A DNA stretch of 64,000 bases from positions 186,001 to 250,000 of the forward strand of contig WNYE01000049.1 of NCBI GenBank assembly GCA_021396245.1, read 5' to 3'. A program made the position numbers and the translations under genes. This DNA comes from Sporothrix humicola (taxonomy: Eukaryota > Ascomycota > Sordariomycetes > Ophiostomatales > Ophiostomataceae). Shown here piece by piece: positions 62,589-64,000 of the stretch; position 1 is the first letter of the stretch, and the number at the start of each line of letters is the position of its first letter. A model generated the notes under the pieces. It was given only the letters and a program-made list of their open reading frames with translations. It searched no databases and had not been told where the DNA came from.

Positions 62589-64000
62589 CTACAGTTCTGA
62601 GTAACCTTTGAAGCCAAGGCGCTCCAAACGCTTCATCAACTGGTGATATTCCTGCCGTTGCTTCCGAAGGCCTTCATCCTTATTTGCTTCCGTCTCAAAG
62701 TACTCGGCATTCCTGTTCACAATGGTGAACATTTTATCCATGATCCTTTGTTCCGCTTGTCGACTGCCGAGACGTGCCTCGTAGACGGCTGCCTGGACGT
62801 AGTACAGGATGCGGTAGAACGGCGGACCTTGCAAGTGTGACGGAGCAATTCTGGCGTAAAACGAATGCTTCTTTAAATAGTACAATATGGGACTCTTCTC
62901 TTTTCGAAGCTCGTCGTGATTCGCGACTCCATTTCGAACATCCTGGACCATTTTATCCTGCCACTCCCACTTGTTCCAATGGAGGAGAGTGCGGCCGTCT
63001 GGTTTTGGCAGGCCGAGGGCGTCGATGATGCAGTAGTCGATATACCGAGCAACTTGGACCCGGTACCGCGCCATCCACACGATATCCCAGTCGTCGTAGA
63101 TGATTTCGTCGTCTTCGTCGTCAACAAATGGCATGGCCGACATGGTGGTCACGCCGTGTTCCGCGAATTCTTTCAGAGAGCCGGTGGTCAAAGGCCCGTA
63201 GCCAGCGCACTCGTCCCCAGGACACGTCTGCAGCATGCCCTCCGCAATCCCCCGAATAAAGCGATGGCGGCGTCCTGCCAAAGTGGTATGCCGTGAATCG
63301 ACATCGGATGCATCTGATGTGTTGTCTGTGTATGTTTCGAGGCATTCCCAATGACTAGAATAAATGTCCAAACATGACGTTGCAGGCTGTTGCCGCGAGG
63401 GACTCCAATAGCCGTATTCATCTGGTCTCAAAAACGTGAACTCGTGGTTGTCTGTGAATCCGGTATTGCTGTTGCGGGCGAAGAACTTGTTGACCGACCG
63501 ACAAAGCTCTATGGAGCTGTTCATCCGAAGATTGTATGCCGTATGGGCATCAATTTCGGCGGGGGTCTTGTCGAGTGAAGTTTGTTTCTTGGCATCGGAT
63601 TGTTCGTTGTCAGACTGTTCGTTATCAGACTGCTCGATATTCAGTGCCTCAAGAAGGTCCTCACTGTTGACCGTATCAGACGACTTGAGTGCCTCAAAGA
63701 TGGAGCCCACAAAGATGGGACTAGATTGTAGAGATATGCTTGGTTGATCCAACCACCAGAGGTTGTCTTTCCTGGCTGACGTTTGCGCGGCGTTCAGATC
63801 TTTTGTGAGACTCCATCCGCTGGAAAGGCTGGCGGTGGAAAGGAGTGACACTGGCACATCGGATTGCTCCAAAACGGCTTGGATCCGCACAAGGGTGAGA
63901 ATGTTGGGATAAAAGCTAAAGTGGCTGCCGTCCAGTCCGGGACTGCAAACAATGAGGAGCACGGAGCCCCCGTGCCGTTTTGCTGCCTTTGTGACACGTG
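62589..64000 (-). CDS. Caspase-fold-like protein, larger paralogue (5' partial)
   Basis: The frame enters from the right edge (VTKAAKRHGGSVLLIVCSPG) and stops at 62589; at least 470 residues. The core HGGSVLLIVCSPGLDGSHFS, VRIQAVLEQSDVPVSLLSTA and SLSSGWSLTKDLNAA aligns with the 61599 gene. The His loop reads C-S-P-G and the Cys loop S-L-S-S-G-W, so catalytic residues again seem absent. After a linker with repeats of NEQSD come a helical domain with YRVQVARYIDYCIIDALGLP and a C-terminal basic helix (RKQRQEYHQLMKRLERLGFK). Convergent to its neighbour, with 114 nt between stop codons. The missing 5' part would decide whether this is a peptidase-like protein. Confidence 0.65.
   Translation of the reverse strand, partial: RVTKAAKRHGGSVLLIVCSPGLDGSHFSFYPNILTLVRIQAVLEQSDVPVSLLSTASLSSGWSLTKDLNAAQTSARKDNLWWLDQPSISLQSSPIFVGSIFEALKSSDTVNSEDLLEALNIEQSDNEQSDNEQSDAKKQTSLDKTPAEIDAHTAYNLRMNSSIELCRSVNKFFARNSNTGFTDNHEFTFLRPDEYGYWSPSRQQPATSCLDIYSSHWECLETYTDNTSDASDVDSRHTTLAGRRHRFIRGIAEGMLQTCPGDECAGYGPLTTGSLKEFAEHGVTTMSAMPFVDDEDDEIIYDDWDIVWMARYRVQVARYIDYCIIDALGLPKPDGRTLLHWNKWEWQDKMVQDVRNGVANHDELRKEKSPILYYLKKHSFYARIAPSHLQGPPFYRILYYVQAAVYEARLGSRQAEQRIMDKMFTIVNRNAEYFETEANKDEGLRKQRQEYHQLMKRLERLGFKGYSEL

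Overview
The window is nuclear DNA of a filamentous ascomycete (Pezizomycotina; Sordariomycete-like by inference). Evidence: short GT-AG introns of about 50-100 nt with CTAAC/CTGAC-type branch sites, a UEV/Mms2 gene, an LYR-motif gene, a Zn2Cys6 regulator with a fungal middle-homology region, and serine/proline-rich secreted proteins. No tRNA, rRNA or intact transposon was recognised.

Layout. 1-2.2 kb: 3' part of a UEV (Mms2-like) gene and an LYR-motif gene. 3-10.9 kb: a small secreted protein, then six tandem copies of a secreted family (signal peptide, CRP motif, Ser/Pro linker, CBM_4_9/CenC-like domain); one copy has a stop in the signal peptide, one is frameshifted, one is only a 3' half. 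A seventh relative lies at 52-53 kb. 11.3-14.2 kb: a small multi-exon membrane-type protein and an APH-fold kinase-like protein.

14.4-48.4 kb: the most striking region, a tandem array of about 26 BTB/POZ loci (numbered BTB1-BTB26 here in coordinate order). Nearly all lie on the minus strand. The usual gene has a first exon of 45-54 codons (mostly 49-50) carrying the first half of the BTB domain, one phase-0 intron of about 60-85 nt at the same place, and a second exon opening with Glu (or Gln). Exon 2 completes the BTB fold, adds a linker of very variable length, a helical region, and in most copies a C-terminal CX2C-X19-21-CX2C module that looks like a zinc ribbon. About half the loci look intact (BTB1, 2, 3, 5, 15, 16, 18, 20 with the zinc module; 8, 21, 23, 26 without it). 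The rest carry single nonsense mutations, frameshifts, a lost start codon, deletions or chimeric joins. Neighbours resemble each other most, so the array appears to grow and decay by local duplication and unequal exchange. Several promoters share an ACGCGT core and a GGAAGG/CCTTCC inverted repeat. BTB24-26 are a coiled-coil-tailed subfamily at the right edge.

48.4-64 kb: a gene-poor stretch, the seventh secreted relative, a Zn2Cys6 transcription factor, a cupin protein and an FAD-dependent amine/amino-acid oxidase (a plausible small catabolic neighbourhood), an unrecognised protein, and two related genes that resemble caspase-fold proteins with degraded catalytic motifs. The last one runs off the right edge.

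All functions are inferred from reading the translations; no database search was run.
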